Assembly: GCF_014805625.2 (NCBI RefSeq) | Contig: NW_024006382.1 | Coordinates: 1 to 64,000 of the forward strand | Length of the DNA stretch: 64,000 bases | Reading direction: 5' to 3' | DNA from: Glossina fuscipes | Taxonomy: Eukaryota; Arthropoda; Insecta; Diptera; Glossinidae | Shown: piece by piece, positions 12,085 through 23,640 of the stretch | How the letters are laid out: the number at the start of each line of letters is the position of its first letter | Position numbering within the stretch: position 1 is the first letter of the stretch | Notes under the pieces: model-generated | Databases searched by the model: none | What the model was told of the DNA's origin: nothing | Seen by the model: only the letters and a program-made list of their open reading frames with translations | Translations under genes and position numbers: made by a program

Positions 12085-12775
12085 AAGTGTCTTCAAAATA
12101 GAACTATGCATGAAGAACGGTACGATATAATTCTTTTTCATGTCAATACATCATACATCATAAAAACATATCAAAAATTGCTCCCTGAAGATTATACACA
12201 AAAAAGAAGTCGGACAAATAAGATTAGATTGTTTAAGAAGGTGAGTTTAAAGTGAGAGTGAGGACGAGAATATACAAAGTAGAAATATTTCGACATAACT
12301 CTTTTTCCTGTTTATGTACCAAATATCATAAAAATATCAAGAATATCGGGGCATGTAAGTTGAATACAAGACAACAAGACGGACAGAGGGACAGTCAAGT
12401 TTAGATCGATTGAGAAAGTGACTCTGAAGTGAGGTTAGATAGGAGAATATATGGAAAGACATCGATGCCGGGACAGATAGACGGACATATATACTAAAAT
12501 CGATACTAAGTGTTTTTCCACTTAATACTTTTTAAAATTGAGTTTTATACGAGGAGTTGCCAAATATCATGAAAATATCTCAAAAATCATGGTCCCTAGA
12601 TTGAACATAAGAAAACACGGCGAACAAATGAACAGACGGACCGATCAACTTAGATCGATTCAGAAACTGGTGATTGCTATATGTCAGACGGATAGACAGA
12701 CAGGCGGACAGATATACTAAAATCAATTGCGAATCGATTGATAGAAAAGAAAGAAAGATCGGTCTAATTTAAGTC
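12085..12775 (-). repeat. Three imperfect tandem units of family A interior
   Basis: Three units of about 200-240 bases follow each other (about 12085-12290, 12291-12525 and 12526-12775). Each contains 'ccaaatatcat-aaaatatc', a GACR-type tract such as 'gacggacagagggacag', and 'tagatcgattnagaaa'. The middle and last units also share 'cggacatatatactaaaatc' near their ends. The first unit is the most diverged. Tandem copies of the interior without termini suggest local duplication rather than three insertions. Confidence 0.55.
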
Positions 12776-13996
12776 TCATCTTATCGACAAAAGTTAACTT
12801 CTATCGAGAGCCGCCTGCGATGCAAATAATTATATCGCGCAAATGGATAAACTTTGCTGAAAGTTGTCTTATTTTTTAACAAAAGCAAACAAAGACTCAG
12901 TGCCAGAAAGTTTCCACTTGACTATTTAGGGCCATGAATGGCTTTAATTACATGAACAGTGCCTATCCGAAATTCTCTTCAAGGCAAATACAGTTCTCTC
13001 CTTTTTTTTTCACAATAAAATATTTTTAGATTATATTTTGCGAACTGAATAAAGTGACATATTTTTACGAATTATTTAATGCACGCCATCTAACTCTGTA
13101 CATATAGATGTAATTTACAGTTAGTAAAACTAAAAATTAATTATATATCGTTCTCGTGCATAATATAATATAACTATGAAAAGCATATGTATGTATTATA
13201 GAATGTTTCACACTAGCTTCAAGTATTAAGATTGCATGAATGATAAATTCGTGTAAAAGCAGAGAAATAAAAGTAACACATACTCTTAATATAAATGACG
13301 TTTAAATGTTATTTAATAATGTACTTAAACAATGATAAAGTCTAGACCGTAGTGATGGTATGCTTGCACGGTAAGCATTACCGAATATATCGTTAACTCA
13401 TGTTGCGCATATTAAAAATCATTTCAGAGTAACAGCTGTTTTCAATGCCTTACGATTCATATACGATTCATATGTGTGTTTTCAGATATTTTATAGCTCG
13501 ACATATATAATTTTCATTTATACATATACAAACATAAAATCACAATTCTGATATAAAGCTAGTTGTTTATATCAACTTGTATGCTATTTACTCATATGCT
13601 ATATATATATGTGCTCCGTCATTCGTGAATAAACAACATGTGTAAACATTCATACACGATACACGTGTAAACATAAATTTGTAGATATATATAAACATAT
13701 GTTTATGTATATGTTTGCGATTTATGAATACCTATGCCATCTTATTGCTTCTTGCCTTCGAAGTTTAAGGATTATAGCAAACAATATTTGAACTCATATG
13801 CTTTCCTGTATTACGTATATAAGGATCTACATTAAATTTTAAAAATTTCGTACTAAACATTTCCTTCACACTTCCTTTACTATGGCTTTATGTGTTCTTT
13901 CCTTTTTTTTGTCTTCTATATATAACTAAGAGGAGATTTTAGTTTATTACATTTATAACGTAGGAAAGCATGCACTGCACAGGCAAAGGCCCTTTA
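12776..13996. other. Non-coding stretch, palindrome-rich
   Basis: No gene is seen. Bases 13440-13720 alternate short palindromes, including TACACGTGTA at 13660-13669 and a perfect 16-bp palindrome at 13691-13706 (ATAAACATATGTTTAT). Confidence 0.5.
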
Positions 13997-13998
13997 AA

Positions 13999-14022
13999 AT
14001 ATATATATATATATATATATAT
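13999..14022. repeat. (AT)12 microsatellite
   Basis: A pure AT dinucleotide run. Confidence 0.95.
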
Positions 14023-14114
14023 TGTCGTTCATAGTGAATAACGGTATCTCCTCGTTGAAATCACGTTTACGCTCCCAGTAGTTTGCTTCGAGCGACAAAC
14101 TTGTCTTGGTTTAA

Positions 14115-14438
14115 GTTCGGAAAACAGAACATTGGGCAAATATAGATTTGATTTCGCAAAATGCTGCCAATTTGTATAAAATAATGGAAAATATGCTGGG
14201 TATTAAAACAAGCATGACCAAAGCTAGACATTTTAACTCTCCTCCGTCTTGAATCTGCAGCTTGCTTATGAAATTAAGTGGGAATCCTATCGATCCGTTG
14301 GGCTCTACGTCATGTCTGGGAGTGATTTTGGATCGCAAACTCAACTTTGAGAGAGATATGTCTGACGCTACCTGCACTTTCCAGTTTGAAGTTAAATATA
14401 CAATCGGGCAGGGCCTTCTCATGCGATATAACAATTGA
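14115..14438 (+). pseudogene. Decayed LINE reverse-transcriptase fragment
   Basis: One plus-strand frame runs from 14115 to a stop at 14436-14438 with a single internal TGA at 14250-14252. It contains CLGVILDRKLNFERDM (from about 14313). Known: a [Y/C]LGVILD block followed by a basic/hydrophobic stretch is typical of the RT domain C-terminal part of fly LINEs (Jockey, I and R1-like groups). The upstream part (KIMENMLGIKTSMTKARHF) sits where the 'K-T/S-K' segment lies in those proteins. The catalytic [Y/F]ADD box is not present, so this is a short 5'- and 3'-truncated remnant. A long antisense frame over the same bases is a shadow of this one. Confidence 0.45.
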
Positions 14439-14744
14439 CTATCGTTTCGAAGTTATGCCTGACTGCTGCTATTCATCCGTCTCTACAAAAGCTCTACGTG
14501 ACTGATATACACAAGCTAATGATGACTACAAAAAAAGTTCGACTTAAACTGAATATAGTTTCTTTTTTCTTATTTTTAACGTTTTTTTTTTTTTTGTTAA
14601 TAAATTTATAAAAAGCTACTCATATTAAATTGGTTCAGCATTCTAAGCATTTCTTAATAGTGTTATGAAATTTTTGTCGAAAATTTTCATCCAAAACCTA
14701 GCACAGAAAAAAGAGAGAACAAGAAAACAAAAAATAAATAAATA
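14439..14744. other. Non-coding stretch
   Basis: AT-rich, with a poly(T) run at about 14581-14596 and AAAT repeats near 14731. Confidence 0.5.
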
Positions 14745-15590
14745 AATGATAACAAGCAACGAAATTATGTTTAGTTGTGGCTGAATCTTATAAGCCCATC
14801 GGCTTTAGGTAACAAACAACTGGAAGAACTATATGTGAGCAACGGCTCGTCGTTAAGTACCCTACATCACCTTGCAGTTATTCATACAACAAGTTTTCAA
14901 AAAAAGACTTTATATGGGAAGTGATTGAAAAACTGGTTTGACTCGTAGCACTTCCAGTAGCAGTCGTCTCTGGGCCAAAGTACGTCATTGCACCAGATTT
15001 CTTCTAAATATCTTAAAATTTTCGTACGTCAAACACAAGATACACAATAGGAAGGGCAGGCGGATGGGCAAGCTTAGATTCAGAAAGTGATTCTGAATTG
15101 ATCGGTATAACCAAGGGTGGTTCTACTTCAAATCGTTCTGGATGTTACGTGCATCCTCGAAAACTTAATATATCCTTGCAGTGGTATAGAAAATATAAAA
15201 TTTCGATACTCTGTAATATTTGGTGGGCAAGGTCGATTTCTCTCAATTTTATACAAGTACTGTACGATCGTCCATAGGCTATAGGAGCAAGTGTTTATCG
15301 TTGCACTTGCCGTAGTTTACGGGTAATGAGCAAAAAAGTCATATGTTTTGCTTTTGATTAACTTTGTAACTTTGTAGGCGTGTCCTTTGGACGGTGTGGT
15401 CCACTTTCGGTATCTAAATTGCGTGACTTGCACTCGACTTCCTAATTTTTGCGACCGGGAGTATGTTTACCGCAGACCGAGACGTACACGGAAAGGCGAA
15501 ACATGTTTCTAAGGCTCTCTTCTGGGCGTTGCAAACGTTTTGACAAAATAAATATATCCTTTACCTGCCGGTGATGGGTGTAGTAAATAA
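14745..15590 (-). mobile_element. Family B copy interrupted by family A
   Basis: The left end at 14750 ('aacaagcaacgaaattatg') is the family B terminus. About 110 bases on, the sequence changes to family A (see 14865-15200). Family B interior resumes after about 15205 with 'ggtgggcaagg', 'gtaggcgtgtcctttggacgg' and the opposite B end 'tctgggcgttgcaaacg' at about 15521-15540. Restoring the order of the 51.56 kb copy requires removing the middle segment, which indicates that A inserted into B. Confidence 0.5.
14865..15200 (-). mobile_element. Family A copy nested in family B
   Basis: It carries 'cttgcagttattcatac', 'gactttatatggga', 'cacaagatac', a short GACR tract, 'gattcagaaagtgattctga', 'gatcggtataacc' and ends at 'aaacttaatatatcc', in the minus-strand family A order. 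Confidence 0.6.
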
Positions 15591-15600
15591 AACACCTGAG

Positions 15601-15620
15601 TTTTTTTTTTTTTTTTTTTT
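15601..15620. repeat. Poly(T) run
   Basis: Twenty consecutive T, directly after the family B copy. Confidence 0.9.
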
Positions 15621-16460
15621 AAATTTTCCTTTCATAAAAAACATGACGCAAGAAAGCGAAATACTTGTGTTTGCGAATCGGCCACATATGTAAAGTAACT
15701 TACTAAACACAAGTCACTCTTGTGCATGGAATATTTAACTTGTTAGCAAACAGCTAGAAATTCTCTTACCAACAAAGTGAACATGAAGTGAACATATGTT
15801 GTGTGCACATAAGTTTCAAAGTGTGTGTGTACATTTTGTGTGAGGTATTAAAAGAATGAAAACCTCACGTACGTGCATCACTACCACATCAAGAATACTT
15901 GAAAAGCTTACGCAGACATTTTATTTACATTTTTAATTTGTAATATTGTTGAGTCTATTCTAAGCTTTTGTTGACTCTGCGACGGAAGAGCGAATAAATC
16001 AACGCAACACTATATATATATATATAATGTATACGATGCTTATGAGATTTTCTTTCATAATGTACCACATCTCAGATTATGATTATCTTTAATAAATATT
16101 TGAAAACTGGTAATTTTTTCATGCGTTAGCAAGCCCTTCAGGACCTTTTATAAAGAATACTCCTCTAGGACTTGTGTGTTTTCTGTGTGTAAAGGTATTT
16201 CTTACCCATGTCTCTCATTTATGACATATGAATTGTCGAACTTGGCTGTAGCAAATGCCTAATGCCTTTCTAATCTCATTTTTTTGCCACTCGTTGTGGA
16301 TGGTAGTATATTAACATTATCAAGTCATCGAAGCCGAGAATATCGTGTATGCGTGTGTTCAAAACAAAAAATGACTTTTTATGTTTCTTGCTGTTCTCAT
16401 GTTTACATTACTCATGTCCCCAACATTATCCGTCGTTGTGCATTTTTGGTTTAGGTATAA
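15621..16460. other. Non-coding stretch
   Basis: No gene. A short TA run lies at 16011-16026 and a GT-rich patch at about 15795-15845. Confidence 0.5.
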
Positions 16461-16475
16461 AGGTAAGAAGTGCTT

Positions 16476-17106
16476 TGGTGTGGTGTAAAAAATAAACTTA
16501 AGTGCTCCAACTCACTTAAATTGTTGGCTATGGCTTTTGGCAAGAGTACTTTGAGCAAAAAAAAAAAAACTTTTTATAAGTTGTACAAATTCTTCACAGA
16601 AGGCCGAGAAAAAGTTATTGACGACGACCTCCCTGGGCGCCACTACACGCCAACAACCGATGAACCGAACGTTGAAGCGGTGCGGAAAATTCTTATGGAG
16701 AATAATCGAATCACTACCAGAGAAGTTGCTGAGGGTGTCGGCATATCGGTTGTTTCCTTGGCAGTGAACTTTGCCCCGAAATCCTTAAATCTGGACCAAA
16801 AGAATCGTCCCATGAGCATCGCTCATGCGCTATTGAATGACATCGAAGGCGACCCAGACTTGCTCCAAAGGGTCATAACTGGTAACGAAACATTGGTATA
16901 TGGTTGTGATGGTGAGGCCAAAGTCTAATCATCCCAATGGGAGCGGCTAGAACAGCCAAGACCATCGAATTTGAACAAATGCGAAAGTTTTGCTCGTTGT
17001 TTTCTTCGACTATAACGACGCGGGGCATCGCATGTTCTCACCAAAGTCTCATATGATCGATAAGAAATCTTACTTGGAATTTACGCACTTTGTAAATATG
17101 TTTTGA
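16476..17106 (+). pseudogene. Mariner-family transposase, inactivated
   Basis: The protein would bind the element ends and cut and paste them in the nucleus. Seen, in order: the N-terminal helix-turn-helix region (KCSNSLKLLAMAFGKSTLSK), the linker with a GR-type motif changed to GRHYTP, a second helix-turn-helix (RITTREVAEGVGIS), then a gap of roughly 15-18 residues relative to relatives, then FAPKSLNLDQKNRP and the first catalytic block as VITGNETLVYG. Intact mariners have TGDE there, so the first acidic catalytic residue is Asn. An in-frame TAA at 16926-16928 follows. A frameshift near 16975 leads into KVLLVVFFDYND, and the frame ends at 17104-17106. The second and third catalytic Asp blocks are absent. 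Family length is about 340-350 residues; about 205 are represented. I see no convincing terminal inverted repeats. Confidence 0.85.
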
Positions 17107-19195
17107 GGAAAATAAGAGGTCAGCTTTTTTTGAATACGCATCGTATATATAGGTAAATATATATATCGTTTACATTATATTGCTTTATAATGCAGACGAA
17201 CACATAAATAAGACATTGATCAAAGATTCAAGTCAAAAAGTAAAAAAAAGCTTTTTGTTTTTGTTTGCAAAATGCGACTTTTATTATCAGCATAGCCTGC
17301 TTTCATATAGATGCGCTCAGTCCTACGCTTCTCTATCTATTCTATGCCCATTTTATAGAACAATTTCTCATGATCTAGTGATGACTACGGAGAAGAGCAA
17401 CTCAAACTTCAATTCAAGCAATTTTGTCCGCACTACGAATTAGTGAAGAGTTTTTCTTTTCACGTTCAGGAAGGATGGTATACATGGAGCATTTTGCCAA
17501 TGAAATTAATTTTTCTTCTCTTTCTCTAAAGGTTTATATAATTAACTTACTGTTCTACGTATATGACGAATAGCGCATGGGTGAGCTTTTGGTGATGATG
17601 GGCACAACACTGTTTATATATTTTAAACCGTGTCAACAATCTGACATAGCTATGTCTCTGAAAGTTTTGATAATTCGATTATTACGCTGCAATCTTTGAG
17701 AAACTGCACAGTAGTTGTAGTTGACCCTGATTATTGTTACCAACAACTAAGTTTGTGGTTTTGTGGCGGTAAACGAAGCTTTAGTTTTTCGTATAAGCCT
17801 TATAACCACTTGTAGCAAAGGCACAAACTGTGGATTGTCTTCAAGTGCGTGAACTCTTAACTAATTACCTCGGCTGGGCAAGCACGCAAAGGCGTCAATT
17901 ATAACACATCACTCAATAAGTCTCCGGTTTTGATACATAATAAATAGCAACACCGTTGAGAGGCCCCCTTCTTCTGAATAACGTCAACCTTCAAGCTACA
18001 CGTATTAAAATTTATTATCATTCCGACCATGAGCCTACAGATTACAACCGTTCAAGTGACGTCACTTTTGTAATTTCTGCCTACTGGCTTACTTAAGTAA
18101 GAAATTGAGTTCATTTTACATATAACACAATGTATATTAAATGGTGGATGTTCAAGATTCGCCTTCAAGGGTACGCGTATTTTTCTTCTTTTTTTTTTCC
18201 TTTCGTTTTTAGTGACGTACAGAGAAGTTCGAGAAACGATTGGTGAGCCACATTGTGGCCGCGGTTGTTGCAAATAAAAGTCTATTACTGCTTTACATTT
18301 ATCTTCTTGTTTGATTAGTAAACTACGTGTGCAGACAAATGCGTGAATGTCTGATAATTTCTACAAATATCAGCAATGGTTTTCATAACAAGTACGTATC
18401 CGCAGAACACATAGCAGTGATAAACGTTATGGAAAGATTCCTTCAACTTTGCATTTGTAATGAGATTAAGAATGAAAGCTACTCTCACTACCGTGTTTAC
18501 GCATATGCGACATATTCTATACTCCCTTGATAATGTATCTGCGAGTGTCACAATGCACAGAAGCAAACAAACGAGAAAGACTATCAATCCTATTACACAT
18601 TATTTCGATTATAATCTCTTTGATAAAATCTTAAAATAAATATTTAAAGAAAATTTCATTTGATATATTAGCATAAAAAGAAAAAGCGTAAAATGCTCAC
18701 TCAATACTTAATTGCGAATTAATGCCTTAGGGAATCATGTGCTTAATGAGTGTTTGCGTTTCATTGAATAAAATTCTTATGAATTTTCAATTTATTTTTG
18801 ATTTAAAATTTTCCCAACTTGCCCTAGAGATACCTTCTGAGCCATTATCTCCGAGTGCTTGGTGCGAAACAAGCTGCTCACTACTAAATCAGACAAACAT
18901 TAACGAATTAATTCGTTATTGCTCTTGTGTTTATAATTTTCACACTTTCATTAAATGACAATAAAAATAGATAGAGACGGAGTTAAGCATACGGGTCGTG
19001 TTGATTCGTCCACAGGCCTATAGGAGTCTTAGATTCATTTGTTTTGAAAGTCGCTGAAATTCAATTTCCAAGAAATCATTAAAGGATTATGATAGCCCTT
19101 GTTATCATGTTATAAAGGTACGCATTGTAGGAAGTCAAAAAAATTTCCTTTCCTTTACTTTTTTCCTATTTCCTCGGGTAAGCTGATAGCTGAAT
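17107..19195. other. Non-coding stretch
   Basis: No supported gene or repeat. A TA-rich patch follows the mariner remnant at 17140-17165. Open frames at 17.2-17.4 and 18.3-18.6 kb look like chance. Confidence 0.45.
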
Positions 19196-19199
19196 CAAT

Positions 19200-19370
19200 C
19201 ATTATAGTAGAACGTGGACATACTTCAAGACCGTTTGAGAAAATTCAGAGTGACTTTCTGTATCGATCGGTATTATAGAACTGGGATCTATCTCGGGTCC
19301 TTCTGTATATTGCCTACATTGGGACGAACTTAATATGTCCATGCATCACAGCTGTAGTGTGGATGCGTTC
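19200..19370 (-). mobile_element. Family A repeat, 5'-terminal half
   Basis: 'gaccgtttgagaaaattcag', 'cgatcggtattatag', 'gggatctatctcgggtcc' and 'gacgaacttaatatgtcc' are in the family A minus-strand order. The far half is missing. Confidence 0.55.
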
Positions 19371-19945
19371 ATGTCGCGATGAAGTATAACACGTACATAT
19401 ATTTTCTCTCTTGAAATATTTTTCAACAAATTAATCTACGGAGGAGTGTGATTGATTTTTTTGGAGAAGTTCCGGAATTGATGTTGAACCGTTTAGTTCG
19501 CGACAAGCGTTGCATCGCGGTTAGATTCCACATTACGTATGAAGCTTTTCGCAACTGGACGGCGAAATTAATTGTTTTACATATATTAAATCTCAAGCAA
19601 GTTAAATGCTGAATTTTCAAGAATTCTCTAGATTCTTCAATGGCAAAATATAATTTATTTTATAATCAAATATTTGTATAAAAAGTGAGTTGCGTTAAAA
19701 AGCCTTCTATTAAAACGTGTTCTGAGAAATACTTGCAAAAATGAGGGGGGAAAAAAGTCAAACATAAGCAAAAACCATTTATACTTCAATTACTGAGTTT
19801 TTATTTAAATTGCAGAGGACACATGCTGCGTTGAATAATTTTTGTATTCTGGCAAAGAAAATATTTTCATTTTTTCTTCTACTTACAATAAACAAAACCC
19901 AAATTCATAAACCAAACAAAAAGCTTTAGTTGTTCTAAATGTTTT
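19371..19945. other. Non-coding stretch
   Basis: I see nothing beyond AT-rich sequence. Confidence 0.5.
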
Positions 19946-19949
19946 CTTA

Positions 19950-20165
19950 TACCTTACACCACTTGTGATGTGTGTGAGCATATATTAAGTTTATCTAATC
20001 GTCTGTCTGTCCGTTTTGTTGGACTTAAAGGTTGCGGTTGATCAAATTTGATATACCGACGAGTTTACGCTATTGAAAACAGTCCAGACCGGACCACATT
20101 TTCGTCGACTCCGCATATGAAAGCTTATTTTGCCGGTGTAGGGTATTTAATTGTGGGCTGCTTCG
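19950..20165 (+). mobile_element. Family A repeat, internally deleted
   Basis: The head 'ttacaccacttgtgatgtg' and 'catatattaagtttatc' lead directly into the GTCY tract (20000-20018), so the middle of the head is missing. It ends with 'gtgtagggtatttaattgtg'. Confidence 0.55.
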
Positions 20166-20486
20166 CGCCATCGTGCTTTGGCTTGTCTTTAATTTAACAC
20201 AAGAAAAGAAGCGATTTTATGTTGTAACATTTATGTCGTCTACCTTAAACTGACATTAGAAATAAGTATAATGTTAGGGGGAGAGAGTCTTGTAATCAAA
20301 TATGAAAATGGGTTGATAATAATCTTAGAAGAGAAAAAAGAAAAAATGAAATTACATGCCGCTGTTATTTTCTTTAAAAACTGCACCAAGCTTCCTTCAG
20401 CTTTTTGCATTCATTCAAGATGTTTAATTGTAAAAAATATAAAGTACCTTGATTTTAATATTTTCCAAGGTCCAGTTTATGTAATT

Positions 20487-20527
20487 TATTCATTCATTCA
20501 CTCATTCATTCATTCATTCATTCATTC
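20487..20527. repeat. (ATTC)10 microsatellite
   Basis: A tetranucleotide ATTC array with one interruption (ACTC). Confidence 0.95.
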
Positions 20528-21535
20528 GTTTTTTCACAAAAGTATTAAAATGCTTCTTTGCTTTCTTTTTTTTTGTTTTTTTTCTTGTATTGCTGCTCTG
20601 CAATAAAGTGCTATAAAGTGCTATAAAACATTCATGAAACTACCTGAAGAACTATCATAAAGAACATTTCTCTAATGTTAAGTACTTAGTTGGGATTCGT
20701 AGTGAATTTTATTATGTTTGTTTTTATATCCAAATTAGGGATGAAAACATACATATTAAGTTCTTCGTTCTGTTCGCGATAGCTTGGCATACACGCGGAA
20801 TAGTTTATACCAGCTACGCTACGACTTCATAGATATTTATAGTGAAAACTCTGCCTAATGGGTGGGGGCCCCTTACTTAACTTTTGATACATGTTTGTTT
20901 CCCTTTTGCTAGAACGAGACGAGGAAATGAAGCTTAACATAAGATCTAAAGTTTCGCCCAAATAATTTCTTCTATAGTTTAAACAAGTAAAATATCTGTG
21001 GACGCGCAAGCATGAACTTTAAAGAGTTTACACTACTTCGCCTAAAGCAATTCTTGGTTGATTTTTATAATATTATTACTAAAAATGCATCTTGTTTGCA
21101 TGTAAAGGCATACTCTTCATGGCAATCTTTATATAAGAGATAGTCGACACGCATGAGCTGAAGTGGTCCAAGTTTAACAAAATTGGTTTTCCTCGTCTAA
21201 GATCCTATTCTTCAACTATTTTACAAAATTTAAGTTAATAAAGACTTACTTTTTATGAGAAACTTAGGCGGGGTGAGGTATGGGAAATAGGCCTAAGTGG
21301 CCCAAAATTTGCTGCCCTTAATTTCTACGTCTATACAGAGAAATTTTCATCATCAAGCCTTACAAATGAGATCTCCTTGCCACATTAAGGCCCACGTTTA
21401 ATGAGATGATTGATTTCAAAATTGGGCCTAATTGGGCCGAAATATTTGATATTCAGTGATTTATGTTCAGAGGTTTGATTTTGTTAAGGGTGAGCCATTA
21501 TACGAAAATCGGTTGATCTGGTCGGATTTATCTTC
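20528..21535. other. Non-coding stretch
   Basis: No gene. There is a 10-bp direct duplication at 20604-20623 (AAAGTGCTAT twice). Confidence 0.5.
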
Positions 21536-21539
21536 GACA

Positions 21540-21985
21540 GCTTTCGTTCTTGAGGCAAATATGCCAAAAATTGTGAGGTGTATGTTGAACACAAAAATTT
21601 ATGGACAATCGAAAGTACAGACAAGGTTAACTCTGCACGCGTAGCCAGATATGAAGACCATCAAGTCAGTGTTCGTTGGCTCAAATCTCAATCGCAACAG
21701 ACTTTATTTTGGTCGAAGCTTTAGTTGAGCGCATAGTCGGCAAAGGCACAAGGCTAACCGATTGGGCAACACCCACTAGGCTATGCCCGCAACCTCGCTT
21801 TCTCTTTCTCTTTCCTTATTTCTTTCTGACCGTGAGCATGTTGCAGTAAGAGGGAAAATTGGTCATTCGGTCGTCGACCGGTATAACAAGAGCTGCGTCT
21901 ATTTCAAGTCCTCCTACGTACTACGTACATCCACACAAATTTAATATACCCTGTGACCATAAGTGGCGTAAGGTGCAAACAAGTT
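21540..21985 (-). mobile_element. Family A repeat split by a SINE-like copy
   Basis: The left part (21540-21640) has 'tgaggcaaatatgccaaaaa' and 'gttgaacacaaa'. The right part (about 21855-21985) has 'gaccggtataac', 'tctatttcaagtcctcc' and 'aaatttaatataccctg'. The two parts are consecutive in other family A copies, and a SINE-like block lies between them here. Confidence 0.5.
21641..21850 (+). mobile_element. tRNA-derived SINE-like copy
   Basis: It opens with 'acgcgtagcc' and carries a B-box-like GCTCAAATC at 21679-21687 (consensus GWTCRANNC, one mismatch). It ends in a pyrimidine-rich tail 'ctttctctttctctttcc', which is shared with the copies at 30.4 and 43.8 kb. Confidence 0.5.
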
Positions 21986-21989
21986 TTTT

Positions 21990-23220
21990 CTTTATTTCTC
22001 TATTTCTATACAATAACACACTTTGCTTACGTAAGTAGCTTATGCATACAGATTTCCCTGTTTATGAAAAAATAAAATAAATTTCGTTTGTTTAACAAAC
22101 ATTTCATATTGAGGTGGCTGAAATTGTAAATTTTCCCTGAGGCGAATATAATTTTTATAGAAGCATGTCCGCTTTGTCATTCCGACTGTCACGTCTACAG
22201 AGTACGTAAAAAATCTAAATTCGTTTCCTCCTTCTTATGCATATGCTACCAGCAATCCTATGTTCCTCCAGTAAAATTTTCGAATTAAGCTCAAAAACCA
22301 TCGGGAAAGTGTTTATGATATTTTGATCAGTAACCGATAAACCGATATTAATGTATATACATATTGAACTAAAATGTAGTGAAAACGTTAAGCACATTTA
22401 TCTGAATCTGTATTTTCGAAAATCGAATAACTTAGAATCCGAAATTTGCAGATGGCGTTTAATAGGGATTTTGGAAATCGCGTCTCCCTTGAGCTTTGTT
22501 TTTTAAATATTGACTTAGCTTTTAAATGCTGTCCTAGAAAAAGAAAGGTATAATCGCAGATTTAGGTTCGCTTTGGTTCGCTGTGCGTTTTCATTTTGCT
22601 TACTTCCCATTGCAGAACTCACGCCTAGTAACAAAAACTCCTACTACTGCATGGGATCGCTTCTCTGCTTACAACACACTCTAGATATGATGCTTTCATG
22701 TTTTATATGCTTATTCCTCTTTTTTTTTTTTTTTTTTAAGAAATATTTTTTTTTGTGTGCTACTTACTACTTTACCTTAAAAAGGGAATTAGTTTTTGTG
22801 GTTTGGATTCTTTTTCGAAATTCGCATGAACCAATTGTTGCTGTAAATTTTAATTTTTTTTTTTTTTTTTATGGGTCAGGCCCAACATGTCAAACGTTTT
22901 TAAAGACGAGGAATATGCATAAAATACTTCATTGGATGTGCACGAATGTGGAAAATAAATTAAATCGAGAGCTCAGTGTTAATTATTTGTGCCTAAACAA
23001 TACGTCTTTAAAAGCGTTACTTCGGTTTTAGTTCTTCTTATAGTCACAGTCACAGGCATTGTCAATTGAGTTGGAGTTTCCAAGAGGATGCTCTAGAGAA
23101 TTTATGACGTGTATATAACCTATATCAGTATCAAATTGTTGGAAATGTCCATCTGCCTTTCTCTACCTGTTATATATATGCTATTAATTGCGAAGATCAT
23201 GGATCAAAATGGTGCAAATT
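21990..23220. other. Non-coding stretch
   Basis: No gene. Two long T runs (22720-22738 and 22854-22870) make an apparent 152-codon open frame rich in Phe, which is not convincing. Confidence 0.5.
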
Positions 23221-23224
23221 TGGC

Positions 23225-23640
23225 AAAAGCAGTCGACTAGGGGGCACCATAAGCACAGAACACTTCCGTTTTCTAGATTTATTCTTCACTACTCAAAAAA
23301 ATTGAAATATTCGGTCACGCCCACCAAATATAATAGATTCACTTTTTTTAGCCTCCTTTAATATAAAGGCGGTGAGTGTAAAAGAATTGGCCGAATTTTG
23401 GACATAGAATGAAAATGAGTCACATGAGTCAAAGGTTACGCCTACAATATAAGTAAAACTGCGGATAGCTTTACTTTCAAAAACGAAAATAATTTGGTCT
23501 TTGGCTCATTACTTGTAAACTGCAACAAGGCAGAAGGAGGAAAGTTTGCAGGGATGTTTCATAAATGACGCTTGAGTATACAATGACCACGCCCGTTTGG
23601 TACTGGTATTTGCTGACAGGTATAAAAGTTTCTGTTAGAA
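23225..23640 (+). mobile_element. Family B repeat fragments
   Basis: Two blocks share 'cggtcacgcccaccaaatat' and 'ggcggtgagtgtaaaagaattgg' (23310-23390), and 'ggttacgcctacaatataag' and 'gaccacgcccgttt' (23445-23600), with the B copies at 24.67 and 46.27 kb. The GTCY tracts are missing. Confidence 0.45.

Noticed and set aside
13440..13720. Palindrome-rich stretch considered as an origin or satellite
   Set aside because: The palindromes are short and mostly AT-rich. No periodic unit could be found by eye.
14111..14434. A 107-codon minus-strand open frame
   Set aside because: It is antisense to the reverse-transcriptase remnant, which explains its length.
20487..20527. ATTC array and other short repeats considered as CRISPR
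   Set aside because: They are pure microsatellites without spacers, in a eukaryotic sequence.
22573..23031. A 152-codon plus-strand open frame
   Set aside because: Two long T runs give Phe tracts. There is no ATG near the start and no family resemblance.
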